Positions 47,101-54,520 of a stretch of 64,000 nucleotides of DNA are shown one piece after another. The DNA is from Cytidiella melzeri (taxonomy: Eukaryota > Basidiomycota > Agaricomycetes > Polyporales > Irpicaceae). Below the pieces are notes generated by a model. That model was not told the origin of the DNA and did not search any database. It saw only the letters and a list, made by a program, of their open reading frames with translations. How positions within the stretch are numbered: the first letter of the stretch is position 1; each line of letters begins with the position of its first letter. The translations under genes and the position numbers were made by a program. The stretch covers positions 62,001 to 126,000 of the forward strand of contig JABYQR010000086.1 in the NCBI GenBank assembly GCA_022592445.1, given 5' to 3'.

Positions 47101-48861
47101 TACCATGTCGCCTGCCAGTTTCAACGAGATTTGTTCTGAGTTGGCAACAGTCAGTAAGACAGTAGGTACAGAGTGTACGTTAAAGAGTATATCACGATAA
47201 GGAGTGCAGTGAATAGTTGCACCCGTATCAATGACATGAACGGACTCATCAGATGATGAAGTCGCAAACAGTGGAAGTGAAGTGGAGTAGGGTTGAATGG
47301 TAGTAGTAGTACTTACGTGCATTTTGACGTCCGCATCAGAGAGAGACGCAACCCATGCGCTCTGACTGGTGCTGCCACTGCCTTTGGCGTAGTTGAAAAC
47401 AGGCACGGAGTGAGGGTGCTCGAGTACCTCATCGTCCGAGTTAGCGGCGGCAGTGGAGTTGGCCATAAGGCCAGTAGCAGTCGAAGAGCCAGCAGCGGCA
47501 GACTCTTTCTTCGCACGAGAAGCGACGCTGGCACTCTTGCGAGTAATACCCTTTGCCTTCATGGCGGCTTTGGACTTCTCAGTCCAGGGCTTAGGGCAAA
47601 CCGGCGTGGTGTGTCCAAGTTCACCGCAGTTGTAACAGTTCACTTTGGGAACACGAGTGTCCTTCTCCTTTGTGTAAGGAGCAGCAGCGGCGCGCGCAAT
47701 GGTAGTCGTCTTCGCAGATCGCTCGACGTGCTTGCCTTTAGCGTGAGATGCTGAGGGGGCGTGCGTAGTGTGCTTGTCACGAGGGACAAGCGAAGTGGAA
47801 CCTTTAGACTCGGAAGTCTTAAGGGGGTGGGTGAGACGCCAGTTGTTAAAGTCACGGCGGAGCTCGGCGATGAGAGCGTTTGGTTTATAGCCGAATTTCT
47901 GTCCGACTGGAGTAGAAGCACGAACACCAGCTTCGTAGTTAGCGCGAGTGGTGTTGTAAGGAGGGGGTATGATGCCGACGATGGCAGAGTAGAAGATATA
48001 CGAGGGAATGTCAATCCCCTTCGCAGCGAGTTTGCCGACGAGGTTAAGCGCATCGTCGAGGAGTTTGTCCATCTCGTGAACAGGACGACGAAGATGGAAC
48101 AGCTGAAAGATTTCATTTGCATCCGAGACAGTAGTCTTCGGATCAAAGCGTTCGCGCAACTTCTCCATGAGAGTGTGCGGTTGCGACTCATTGAGGTAGT
48201 TTGCCATGACGGAGTCGCCAATGTGGCCAGTCATGACGTTGAAAACAGCTCCAGTAACCTCTCTCGGTACTGTCGAGCCACCTCTGAGCGCGTAGAAGTT
48301 GAGGATAGTGTTGAGAGCAGTCTCGACGCGGAACTTCCACATCGGCCAGCTCTCAGGGCCAGTAAGCTTCCCAACGTCGGAGAAAGCTTTGCTGATGTCG
48401 CTCATGGACATAGAGAAGTCCCTGTCCTGAGCAGGAGGGAAAGAAAGTAACTCGGACACAGAGCGTGCCGAGCGCGAGGAAGTATTCCCAGCATGAGATG
48501 GCTCAGGAGAGCCAGAAGGAGAGGAAGAGCCTGGAGGAGACGGAGTGCGGCGAGGTGCCTTCTTGCCTCGCTGCCTGCGACGTCTCTCGTCGTCGTCCAT
48601 GGGATCGTCGCTGTCATCACCCTGAGCAGTGGGATGACGAGATTGACGACGTTGATAGTCATCACGAAGGGTGTCGAAAGGGGTGCGACGTCGATCAGCT
48701 GGGGGTGCAGAGACCCGGCGTGCAGGAGGAGTAGATGATTCCTCCTGTTGAGCAGCAGGAGGGGGGACAGAGGCCGTTGTTTCCTCGTCAGGAGTAGTCT
48801 GAACTACTGGAGCAGAGGAGGAGGATGCAACAGGCTTGACTTCAGTTGTCCTGGTCGCCAT
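44146..48861 (-). CDS. Copia Gag-Pol polyprotein, intact
   Basis: 1571 aa in one frame, no stops. Residues 1-~150 are Pro/Ser/Arg-rich. A Gag region of the UBN2/retrotran-gag type follows (~150-350), then a CCHC zinc knuckle CYNCGELGHTTPVC at ~409-422. The aspartic protease has VIDTGATIHCTP at ~543-554. The integrase zinc-binding region has HKKLGH and CEDC at ~677-713. The integrase core has D/D/E in HIDIFG (~742), LQSDND and NGVAER (~845). The reverse transcriptase (~1060-1320) has RLVAQGYSQ, QLDIKSAYLYG, YGLKQAGRRW and AVHVDD at its active site. RNase H has SWSSKR, VTEAELYAL and YTDSAS (~1505). All catalytic residues are present, so the element may be autonomous. Gag and Pol share one frame, with no frameshift. 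Confidence 0.95.
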   Translation of the reverse strand: MATRTTEVKPVASSSSAPVVQTTPDEETTASVPPPAAQQEESSTPPARRVSAPPADRRRTPFDTLRDDYQRRQSRHPTAQGDDSDDPMDDDERRRRQRGKKAPRRTPSPPGSSSPSGSPEPSHAGNTSSRSARSVSELLSFPPAQDRDFSMSMSDISKAFSDVGKLTGPESWPMWKFRVETALNTILNFYALRGGSTVPREVTGAVFNVMTGHIGDSVMANYLNESQPHTLMEKLRERFDPKTTVSDANEIFQLFHLRRPVHEMDKLLDDALNLVGKLAAKGIDIPSYIFYSAIVGIIPPPYNTTRANYEAGVRASTPVGQKFGYKPNALIAELRRDFNNWRLTHPLKTSESKGSTSLVPRDKHTTHAPSASHAKGKHVERSAKTTTIARAAAAPYTKEKDTRVPKVNCYNCGELGHTTPVCPKPWTEKSKAAMKAKGITRKSASVASRAKKESAAAGSSTATGLMANSTAAANSDDEVLEHPHSVPVFNYAKGSGSTSQSAWVASLSDADVKMHVSTTTTIQPYSTSLPLFATSSSDESVHVIDTGATIHCTPYRDILFNVHSVPTVLLTVANSEQISLKLAGDMVLEVEQENGTPSQILLRNVYYNSQLPFTLISVSKMDTDYCFSFYRNVCTIYDSNSSCVAVIKKTNDLYTLSSTRVTSLASVHKSGITMLELHKKLGHISYFQIKKLLETSKLIITTHITDRTETPCEDCIMNNIHRSPVPKTRTSPLATSFGDHFHIDIFGPLPTASITGHYMYWLTIVDDATRWLTLAPLKTKDDAFTQWVIFSTELLTQYNIRVKTLQSDNDGVFTGTNMTNYLKTQGTIPRLTVHDTPAQNGVAERTHQTIMNLVRVNLHTASLPNRLWWYAALHAVYLFNRTPRSPLQFKTPYFKRYGTDANLDGLQPFGQPCIVYDEYRTDKLAPKGKRAVWIGFAEHSKGHYVYFGTRVGVERNLQFVDSTIQIEGEKEPNIEKPTIEKQLELEENPHVEPMDIDEPDPTGPRRSTRIAKPSRKARGLDYDETETNIAFYLTEFNAYYAEDVGDPVTYQDVLKHPLKDDWLKSMKTEVDTLEQLGTWEYCIPPANANITGSRFVYKTKYEHGKVTKLKSRLVAQGYSQRDGIDYYSNDLFAPVARMSSIRFILTLAASLHFEITQLDIKSAYLYGNINEDEDLYLRPPPGDLLPNLPSGWVLKLRKTIYGLKQAGRRWYKVLCDILFQLGLKRSDYDNAVFYLYRGNKLILLLAVHVDDITLCTITSVVAEQFEIALRQHVEVTNGGSIHWMLSIEISYDKTSGTIKLRQKDYIQNILKRYNFDHEHSRRTPMIHEHNLAPRASTEPRQDAGDIKYYMSLVGGLRYVADCTRPDVAYCTGQLARYLSDPAKEHFAAAKQCYLYLKGTCNYWLVLGNQANTTSNSLVGYADSDGMTTYGNKPIMGYTFTYNDSLISWSSKRGSLVTLSVTEAELYALAHASTEAIYLKSLIDEILNYTMEPVKIYTDSASTIAIVRSPEEQHSQRTKHFNIRKNFISDRVTKGYITVHHIPSTDQRADTLTKALPLEKLKHFNELLHVHA

Positions 48862-49124
48862 GGATGATGAAGTAGGCGTAGTGAGGGGGAAGAGATAGGA
48901 GGTTCAGGAGGAGGGGTAGGAGTGAACTCTGGAGTCTTCCTACTGCGAGTAGTCTTCTTAGAACGAGGTTGAGGTGCAGTACCTCTGAGGAAGTTTGTTT
49001 GGTGACGCTCTCTGGTGGAACGACGAAGTTGAGGTTGATCAGTGTGATCAGAGCTCATAAACTGGGAGATAGGAGAGAAGAAGTAGAGTTGAGTGAGGAA
49101 TGAGCTTAATCGGGGCTCATAACC
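48862..49124 (-). promoter_or_regulatory. Copia leader with half-tRNA primer binding site
   Basis: Untranslated leader between 5' LTR and gag-pol start. Its first 14 nt (49111-49124) read CGGGGCTCATAACC on plus, the initiator tRNA-Met anticodon-arm sequence, so the RNA would pair with a cleaved tRNA. A short leader ORF starting MSSDHTDQPQLRRSTRERHQ (about 49060 downward) overlaps the gag start in another frame; its meaning is unclear. Confidence 0.7.
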
Positions 49125-49300
49125 TATTAGAGAGGTATGAGCAGTAGTGCACAACACTGAGCCTTAGGTGAAGGTGGTGGTCAGACGAAGAGATGGGGAT
49201 CAAAAGTGGTAGTCATGCATTGATCAAAGTAAGTGTTATATACGGTAACTAAGCGCGCGATCAGTGCGGAGTCTCAATGGAGTCTCAGTATATTCGAACA
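49125..49300 (-). repeat. 5' LTR of the copia element
   Basis: 176 bp, TGTTCG... to ...CTCTAATA in element orientation. It should contain the element promoter. Confidence 0.93.
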
Positions 49301-49527
49301 GGTAATATATCTGTCTTAATGCTATCTATGTCATCATGTACCTAAGTTCTGGGGGGGGGAGAATTTTTCCAATTAATGAAGAGTAATAGATGGGAAATGT
49401 GGATTGATATCAGGGACAGTTAATCTGTATGGGATGTCAAAGACGCGGCTTCAAGCGCACATAACAAGCGCAAGACATGAGAAAGATAATGCAAAAATCC
49501 ATCAGCAGTGGAGAAATCAAATCAAAG

Positions 49528-49600
49528 GGGGGCAAGGGGATTTGAACGCCAACACATCTCCTCACCCACTGCGCGGTGGCCCACTACACCACCGAGCCCT
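49528..49600 (-). repeat. tRNA-like sequence, probably pseudogene or SINE head
   Basis: On the minus strand, GGGCTCGGTGGTGTAGTGGG is followed by CCACC. It has an A-box-like TGGTGTAGTGG, a perfect 4-bp D-stem (GGTG/CACC), and a B-box-like GGCGTTCAAATCCCC. The ~73-nt length fits a tRNA, but the anticodon stem does not pair and the acceptor stem is only partly paired, so it is not a working tRNA. Confidence 0.4.
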
Positions 49601-49949
49601 TACTATACATTACTCTTAAAGAAAGCTATTCACAGCATACTTACTCAAGCTGCCAGCAGCAAGTTTACTTACATAACTGGTTCAAAAATTAAAGAATGCA
49701 AACAACAACTCAAGTGAGCACAAGCTTGAGTACTCAAATGAGGCACAAGGGCTCAGCCATAAACGATCTTTAGACACAAGCTGCAGAACCAGTTCTCTCA
49801 CAATCTTTGAGACTTCTTGCAAGGGCTCTTGAGTGACAAGGAGCTCTACTTCTTTGCAAGCATGGATCCTCATTTAATCTTGTTGCACATTCAGCAGTTT
49901 CTGGGCATATCAGCACAAGCACAAAAAATACTCATCTTTGTCTCACATA

Positions 49950-50145
49950 TTGTTTTGCTGAAGCCTTGCTTGCAAGATCAACAGTGAAGTTGGTCCATTC
50001 ACCATTGTTACCACACTTCAGAGAGCACACAACCAACACCTGCCTTGTGGTGTCTGAGAATCTTCCCTCACCTTCTGCTTCTGGGTGTCTACTAGTCAAC
50101 TTGCAGACCCTTTCCCCAGCTTGGTGACTGCTTGTGCCAATTATC
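49950..50145 (-). other. Conserved ORF-like block downstream of secreted protein copy 3
   Basis: Same GTSSHQAGERVCKL...FSDTTRQVLVVCS block as at 40191-40394, here inside a longer open frame starting MWCCCLPYMLQ (50222 downward). The copy 1 counterpart has a TGA where this copy has TGC, which weakens the case for a long protein. Confidence 0.3.
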
Positions 50146-50331
50146 ACAGCGCAGAAAGATATTGAAAGGCACAGAATTTTCAGGGTTTTTTGAAGCATGT
50201 ATGGAAGACAGCAGCACCACATAGTATAAGAGCCAAATTTAGGAGACTGGAATGTGCTATCAACAAGCTACAAAAGTGTTGAATACTTTACAGAACATAT
50301 TGCACTGCACATCCACATTTCATTGCCCTTC

Positions 50332-50556
50332 TCAAACCTTCAAGCCTATCTCGTCCCAAAACTTCCTCACTGAATCAGTTGTGGCTCGATCCTTAATCAG
50401 TGTGTATAGACGGTACAGATCCCTATTCAACCCGCTAAAGTTTGTGGTGGTTGGATGTTTGATTTCGTTCCATCTTTCTTTCAACTCTTCTATGCCCTTG
50501 TTGGTTGAAAGATATTCCGAAGAACTTAAATCATAGTGTGCGTCTATTCCCAAATA
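50332..50556 (-). pseudogene. Secreted protein copy 3, lacking signal peptide and pro-region
   Basis: About 74 codons, YLGIDAHYDLSSSEY to IKDRATTDSVRKFW...GLKV. This aligns with the mature part of copy 1, with the same length and ends but roughly half the residues changed. No ATG precedes it in frame, and the sequence matching the signal and pro-region is missing. A possible 3' splice site (AACTTAG) stands directly before TATTTGG. A TATA-like box (50634-50646) and the 3' flank are kept. Either a 5'-deleted pseudogene or a copy whose first exon has been replaced. Confidence 0.6.
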
Positions 50557-50633
50557 CTAAGTTACATGCAGTAACTCACCTAGCAGTGCAAATGACAGAG
50601 AGGTCAAGATGCAGAGCTAGGGAGGGTAAGGGC

Positions 50634-50646
50634 TACTATATATACT
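50634..50646 (-). promoter_or_regulatory. TATA-like box of secreted protein copy 3
   Basis: CAGTATATATAGTA on the minus strand, followed downstream by a short pyrimidine-rich leader. It is about 80 bp from the truncated coding part, against ~450 bp in the intact copies, so the intervening leader plus signal/pro coding region has been deleted. Confidence 0.4.
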
Positions 50647-50689
50647 GTGGCTGGGTGGTCTGTGCACAAGTTCCCACACTAAGGACTGG

Positions 50690-50960
50690 AGTAACTGTGG
50701 GGCTGGAGTAACAATAGAACAATAAGGGACCAGGGTAACTGTCAAGGACCAGGGTACGTAGAACAATAGAGCTAGAACAATAAGACAATAGAACAATAGA
50801 AACTGGAACAATAGAACAATAGAAACTGGGGGAATCCCTGGAGAATCCCTAACAATAGATAGAAGACAATAGACGAAAGACAATAAGACAATAAGAACTG
50901 GGGGAATCCCTGGGGAATCCCTAACAATGGAATGAGAACAATAGAACAATAGCCTAGGTT
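50690..50960. repeat. ACAATAG-rich low-order repeat
   Basis: About fifteen copies of ACAATA(G/A), often GAACAATAGA, plus duplicated blocks GGGGGAATCCCTGG and AATCCCTAACAAT. It lies in ~500 bp inserted between the promoter of unit 3 and its upstream block. Complementary TTATTGTTCT motifs recur at about 52193-52225. Confidence 0.6.
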
Positions 50961-51149
50961 GATCTGGAACCGCTCCAGATGGAGTCTAGGGTTTGGGTCT
51001 GGACTATTGATAAATAAGGCAGGATGTCACGTGACCCGGGTTAGGGTTAGGTCCGGTAATACTCCTAGCCAGAAAATAAGCGTTCTAGATAGGCGCTTAA
51101 TGCTATAAACTTGTGACAATATTGGAAAAATCCGGTCTCTGTTGGACTA

Positions 51150-52680
51150 TCCATGTCACTGAGGTGCAGTGCTGAGTCAGCAATAAGATGCTATACAGGT
51201 TTGAAACAGCTTTGGGATAGCTCCTGTACTACAAATTATGATGGTAGTGACATACTCAGTACTAGTGACTGATAGGAGAATGCACAGGTTAAAAGATGTC
51301 TTGCACTAGCTCCCTTTGGCATCAGAGACTTGTCTAGCTGATGCTACCAGTTGCCATGAAGCTCTAAAGAGCTGTGCATAGCAACAGGGGGTTCAGCCCC
51401 AGGTTAACCTAGGTGGAAAAATTTTGAGGAAGCCTGGCTACATATCCAAGAGCACATACTGGCCACAGTTACACAAGGAGTGTAAAACAGACATTGGTTC
51501 TATAAATTGGATTTATATCACACAAACCTGGAAATAAGACATCAATAAGAGTACAGGTTCCACACATGCCTGGTTAGCAAGACAACAAAACAATCACTGC
51601 TTCAAGTTCCCCTGCGCCCAGAAGCTGTAAAATCAAACTGTACATATACAGCAAGCCACACAAACACACCACCCTTCAAATGGAACAGGACACAGAGCTC
51701 CCAAAAATTTTTCATTGTTTGTTTGTTGGTTGGTTCACTGCTTTTTTTTTGGTCCACAAACCAAAAAAAAAAAACACCCTCACTGTCACTGCACCACTTG
51801 CTGCTCGCTGCTCAACCGGGTGCCTTATCACTGTATCACTGCCAGTCATTCCATTGCATTTCGAACAAAAAAACCCCTCACCTCCCATCCTTCCATCCCT
51901 CACTCACCCATTGTCATGGATGGCCTGACTAGCCCTTAATTTTCGCAATTTACCTCTTGTTTTTATCTGTAAAACTCCGGGCTACAACCTAGTTTCAATT
52001 CTCTCTGCATAAACTCCTTTGCACGTCTATTAAGCGCCCGTATCACGTGGCTTAGACGCTCCACACGGTCACATTACTTGCTACTACGTCACACTGGCAT
52101 GTGACTTAGCTTAAGTAAGACCACATGGCTACAAGCACATGGCTCAGCCCATAGCTAGGGTTTGACGTCATAGATACTGTCCACATGGGCTCCTTATTGT
52201 TCTTTCCTTATTGTTCTCTGTATGGAAGGATGTTCTCACAGGTGTGGGAATGGAATACAATAGTTGGTCTCCTTTTAGATAGATTCTCTCACGGGTAGAG
52301 TTCTTGGCAAGGTCTAGACAATAGCTATTGTTCTCCTTTAGGTAGTTCTTTTGTTCTTCGTTCACACGGCTTCTTGCAAAGCCTGCCCTCAACATGGTCT
52401 GTGCGCAGGTCCCTGAAGTCTATATATACTGCTACATGTACGCTCCTAGCCCCCCATCTCGACCTCTTGGTCTTTACTGGGCTAGGTAAGCAAACCCACT
52501 CTTGTACTACATAGCTGGTAGTCACAATACTAACTTGGTCTTTACTGGGCTAGATATCTGTATAAGGTCTATAGCTGGTGAGAGCATTGTGCTATACGCC
52601 TGCCACCACCTCGTCGTCGTCTTCCACTCCGTGTCCCTAGTTGTTACGTCGAGCTCCGTCTCCGTGACACCCATGCCATT
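51150..52680. other. Upstream block of unit 3 and unexplained sequence, no gene
   Basis: 51150-51640 matches 54050-54510, including the hairpin at 51350-51385 and a B-box-like GGGGGTTCAGCCCC. 51720-51790 has T- and A-homopolymers around GGTCCACAAACC. 52020-52230 has repeated CACGTGGC/CACATGG motifs. CTTGGTCTTTACTGGGCTAG occurs twice, at about 52467 and 52534. The last parts might be a fragment of an LTR, but no pair was found. Confidence 0.4.
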
Positions 52681-52815
52681 GTTTACACACATCAGAGCAC
52701 ACAACCAACACTTGCCTTGTGGAGTCTGAGAAGCTGCCCACACCTTCTGCTTCTCGGAGTCTTCCACACACCTTGCAGACCCCTTCCCCAGCTTGGTGAC
52801 TGCTTGTGCCAAGCA
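52640..52815 (-). other. Conserved ORF-like block downstream of secreted protein copy 2
   Basis: Third occurrence of the GTSSHQAGE...FSDSTRQVLVVCS block, more diverged than the other two and ending early in another sequence. It lies at the expected place after the gene in the unit. Confidence 0.3.
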
Positions 52816-53099
52816 TCACAGCTCAGAAAAATACCAAAACACACAGAATTCTCAGAGGTTTTCTTCAAGCAAGCATGAAAGACAGCAGCACCACATAGAG
52901 AACAAAATCCATCAGCAAAATGCTCCACAGACAATTTCAAATACATATTGTGATCATGTAAAGTCTTTTCCCCTTCCTACCTAACTCATAAGAAACCTTA
53001 TTCTAGAAGACTGGAATGTGCTATCCATAAAGCTACAACAGTATTGAATACTAGTTTACAGGACATGTTGCACTGCAGCTCCACATTTTATTGCCCTTC

Positions 53100-53582
53100 T
53101 CAAACTACCAAGCCTCTGTCTGCCCAAAAACGCCTTCTCGGATGGTCTGGGTCTACGGTCTTCAACCATTTGTAGAGATTAAGCAGCCTTTCTTCAAGAT
53201 ATTCGTCCCTGACAACTGGCTTGTCAATGCCCAGGCTGTGGAGCCCTGACCCCAAAGCCTTTACTATAGGCCACAGCTCCTGCAAACGCTGTAAATTTGC
53301 TTCTTTGTCGTGGCGCCGGTTAGCAATAAATTCTAACACCGTATCCGCTGTATCTCCCATTTCTTCTATAGTCGGGCCGTTGGACCGTTTAATAAGATGG
53401 ATTTGGCCAAGTTGGCTATGCGGACTGAATAAGTTGCCTGTGCCTGTGCTCTGTCTTTCCAAGTTTCTGGAACAACTCAAATAGTGGGATCCTGCACCGC
53501 CGTATGGGATAGCAGACACAGCTGTGTAGGATGTGCTGCTGACAATGACAGCAAGCACAACGAGAGAGGGTGAGAACCACAT
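53100..53582 (-). CDS. Small secreted protein, copy 2 (Kex2-type propeptide)
   Basis: 160 aa, intronless ORF of the same family as 40583-41038. The signal peptide MWFSPSLVVLAVIVSS...AVSA and the pro-region (SCSRNLERQSTGTG, NLFSPHSQL) end in IKR at residues 64-66. By hand count about 53 of 66 aligned residues match copy 1 up to this dibasic site. The predicted mature part (~94 aa) is longer than in copy 1, has no Cys and is rich in Leu, Arg and Glu. It shares with copy 1 mainly an LW..VK helix piece, a LY-[WL]-[LI]K piece and the end FWADRGLVV. The leader and promoter (to ~54045) are nearly the same as in copy 1. No match to a named family; secreted location is inferred from the signal peptide. 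Confidence 0.7.
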   Translation of the reverse strand: MWFSPSLVVLAVIVSSTSYTAVSAIPYGGAGSHYLSCSRNLERQSTGTGNLFSPHSQLGQIHLIKRSNGPTIEEMGDTADTVLEFIANRRHDKEANLQRLQELWPIVKALGSGLHSLGIDKPVVRDEYLEERLLNLYKWLKTVDPDHPRRRFWADRGLVV

Positions 53583-54031
53583 GATGAATGTTGTAAGAGG
53601 TTTGGAAGGGTGTGAGGAAAGGATGCTGTAGGTGTAGGAATACTTTCAGAACAGGGGCAAGTGACAAGTGAATGGTAATGGACTTACTGACCAGTGCTGA
53701 AGCAGCAAGAATGCCTAGAGCAATTTGAGAGAGCTGAGAGTGTTTGTGCTTGAGCTACAAGATTCAACAAGTGAGAAAAATGACTCCATGTATAGTGTGG
53801 ATGTAACAATAGATGCATACATGATATATTTGTTCCTCTGAGCAAGAACAGAGGTGTGTTGAGGGGCAAGTGGAGAAAGGTGCAGAACAAAAAGCAGCTG
53901 TAAGAAAAGGTTCAGTACAGCAATCCAAAGCAAGTGCAATGCAGACCACAACATACTTACCGACCAGCACTGAAGTGATGAAGAGAGATGTGTTTGATGG
54001 GGGTGCAAAAATGGAGGCAAGGGCAGGGAAG

Positions 54032-54039
54032 TTTATATG
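54032..54039 (-). promoter_or_regulatory. TATA-like box of secreted protein copy 2
   Basis: CATATAAA on minus, about 450 bp before the ATG. A GGTAAGTATG at about 53960 and TTCTTACAG at about 53900 look like a 5'-UTR intron, and a second pair (CAGTAAGTCC, then CTACAG) lies nearer the ATG. Both pairs have close counterparts in copy 1. Confidence 0.5.
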
Positions 54040-54520
54040 CCTTTTGGCTGAAGTGCAGTGCCGAGTCAGCAACAAGATGCTATACAGGTTCTGAAACAGC
54101 TTTGGGATAGCTCCTGTACTACAAATCATGATGGTAGTGAGATGTTCAGTACTAGTGGCTGATAGGAGCATCAGGAAACAGCAAGTTATCAACCTGATGC
54201 TACCAGTTGCCATGGAGCTCTAAAGAGCTGTGCGTAGCAACAGGGGGGTTCAGCCCCTGGTTATCCCAGATAGATCACTTTTTAGCCAACCACATATCTT
54301 GAGGATCACATACTAGCCACAATCACACAAGGAGTGCAAAAGAGACATTGGTACTAAAATTCAGATTTATATCACACAAACCTGGAAACAAGACATCAAT
54401 AGGAGTACAACCTGAGGTCCCACACATGCCCTGGTTAGCAAGGCGACGAAACACCCCCCTGCACCCGGGAGCTATCAAATGAAACCGTACAGCAAACACA
54501 CCACACTTTGAACGGAACGG

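Larger units (their letters stand above)
43963..49300 (-). mobile_element. Complete Ty1/copia LTR retrotransposon
   Basis: 5,338-bp element on the minus strand: two 176-bp LTRs that look identical by eye (43963-44138 and 49125-49300), flanked by the 5-bp duplication GGTAA at 43958-43962 and 49301-49305. In element orientation the LTR starts TGTTCG and ends CTCTAATA. Just inside the 5' LTR, GGTTATGAGCCCCG is complementary to the anticodon arm of initiator tRNA-Met (GGGCTCATAACC), as in half-tRNA priming. A purine tract GAAGGGGAG abuts the 3' LTR and overlaps the stop codon of the ORF. Domain order integrase before reverse transcriptase defines copia. Identical LTRs and an open ORF indicate very recent insertion. 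Confidence 0.95.
39740..54520. repeat. Array of repeated units carrying small secreted protein genes
   Basis: At least three related units, all in the same orientation (genes on minus), share long non-coding blocks. The 3' flank is shared by 39900-40580, 49680-50330 and, less closely, 52680-53100. The 5' leader and promoter are shared by 41040-41510 and 53583-54045. A further upstream block is shared by about 42080-42380, 51150-51640 and 54050-54510, including GCATGCCTGGTTAGCAAGAC or close variants. The same GCATGCCTGGTTAGC block at about 39768 suggests that a fourth unit once lay to the left. The copia element and other repeats have been inserted between and inside units. Confidence 0.75.

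Noticed and set aside
47293..48450. Plus-strand ORFs of 153 and 229 codons
   Set aside because: Antisense shadows of the copia gag region caused by its codon bias.
51036..52400. Possible solo LTR of a gypsy element (TGTCACGTGAC start, CACGTGGC motifs)
   Set aside because: No second LTR, matching ends or target duplication could be found by eye.
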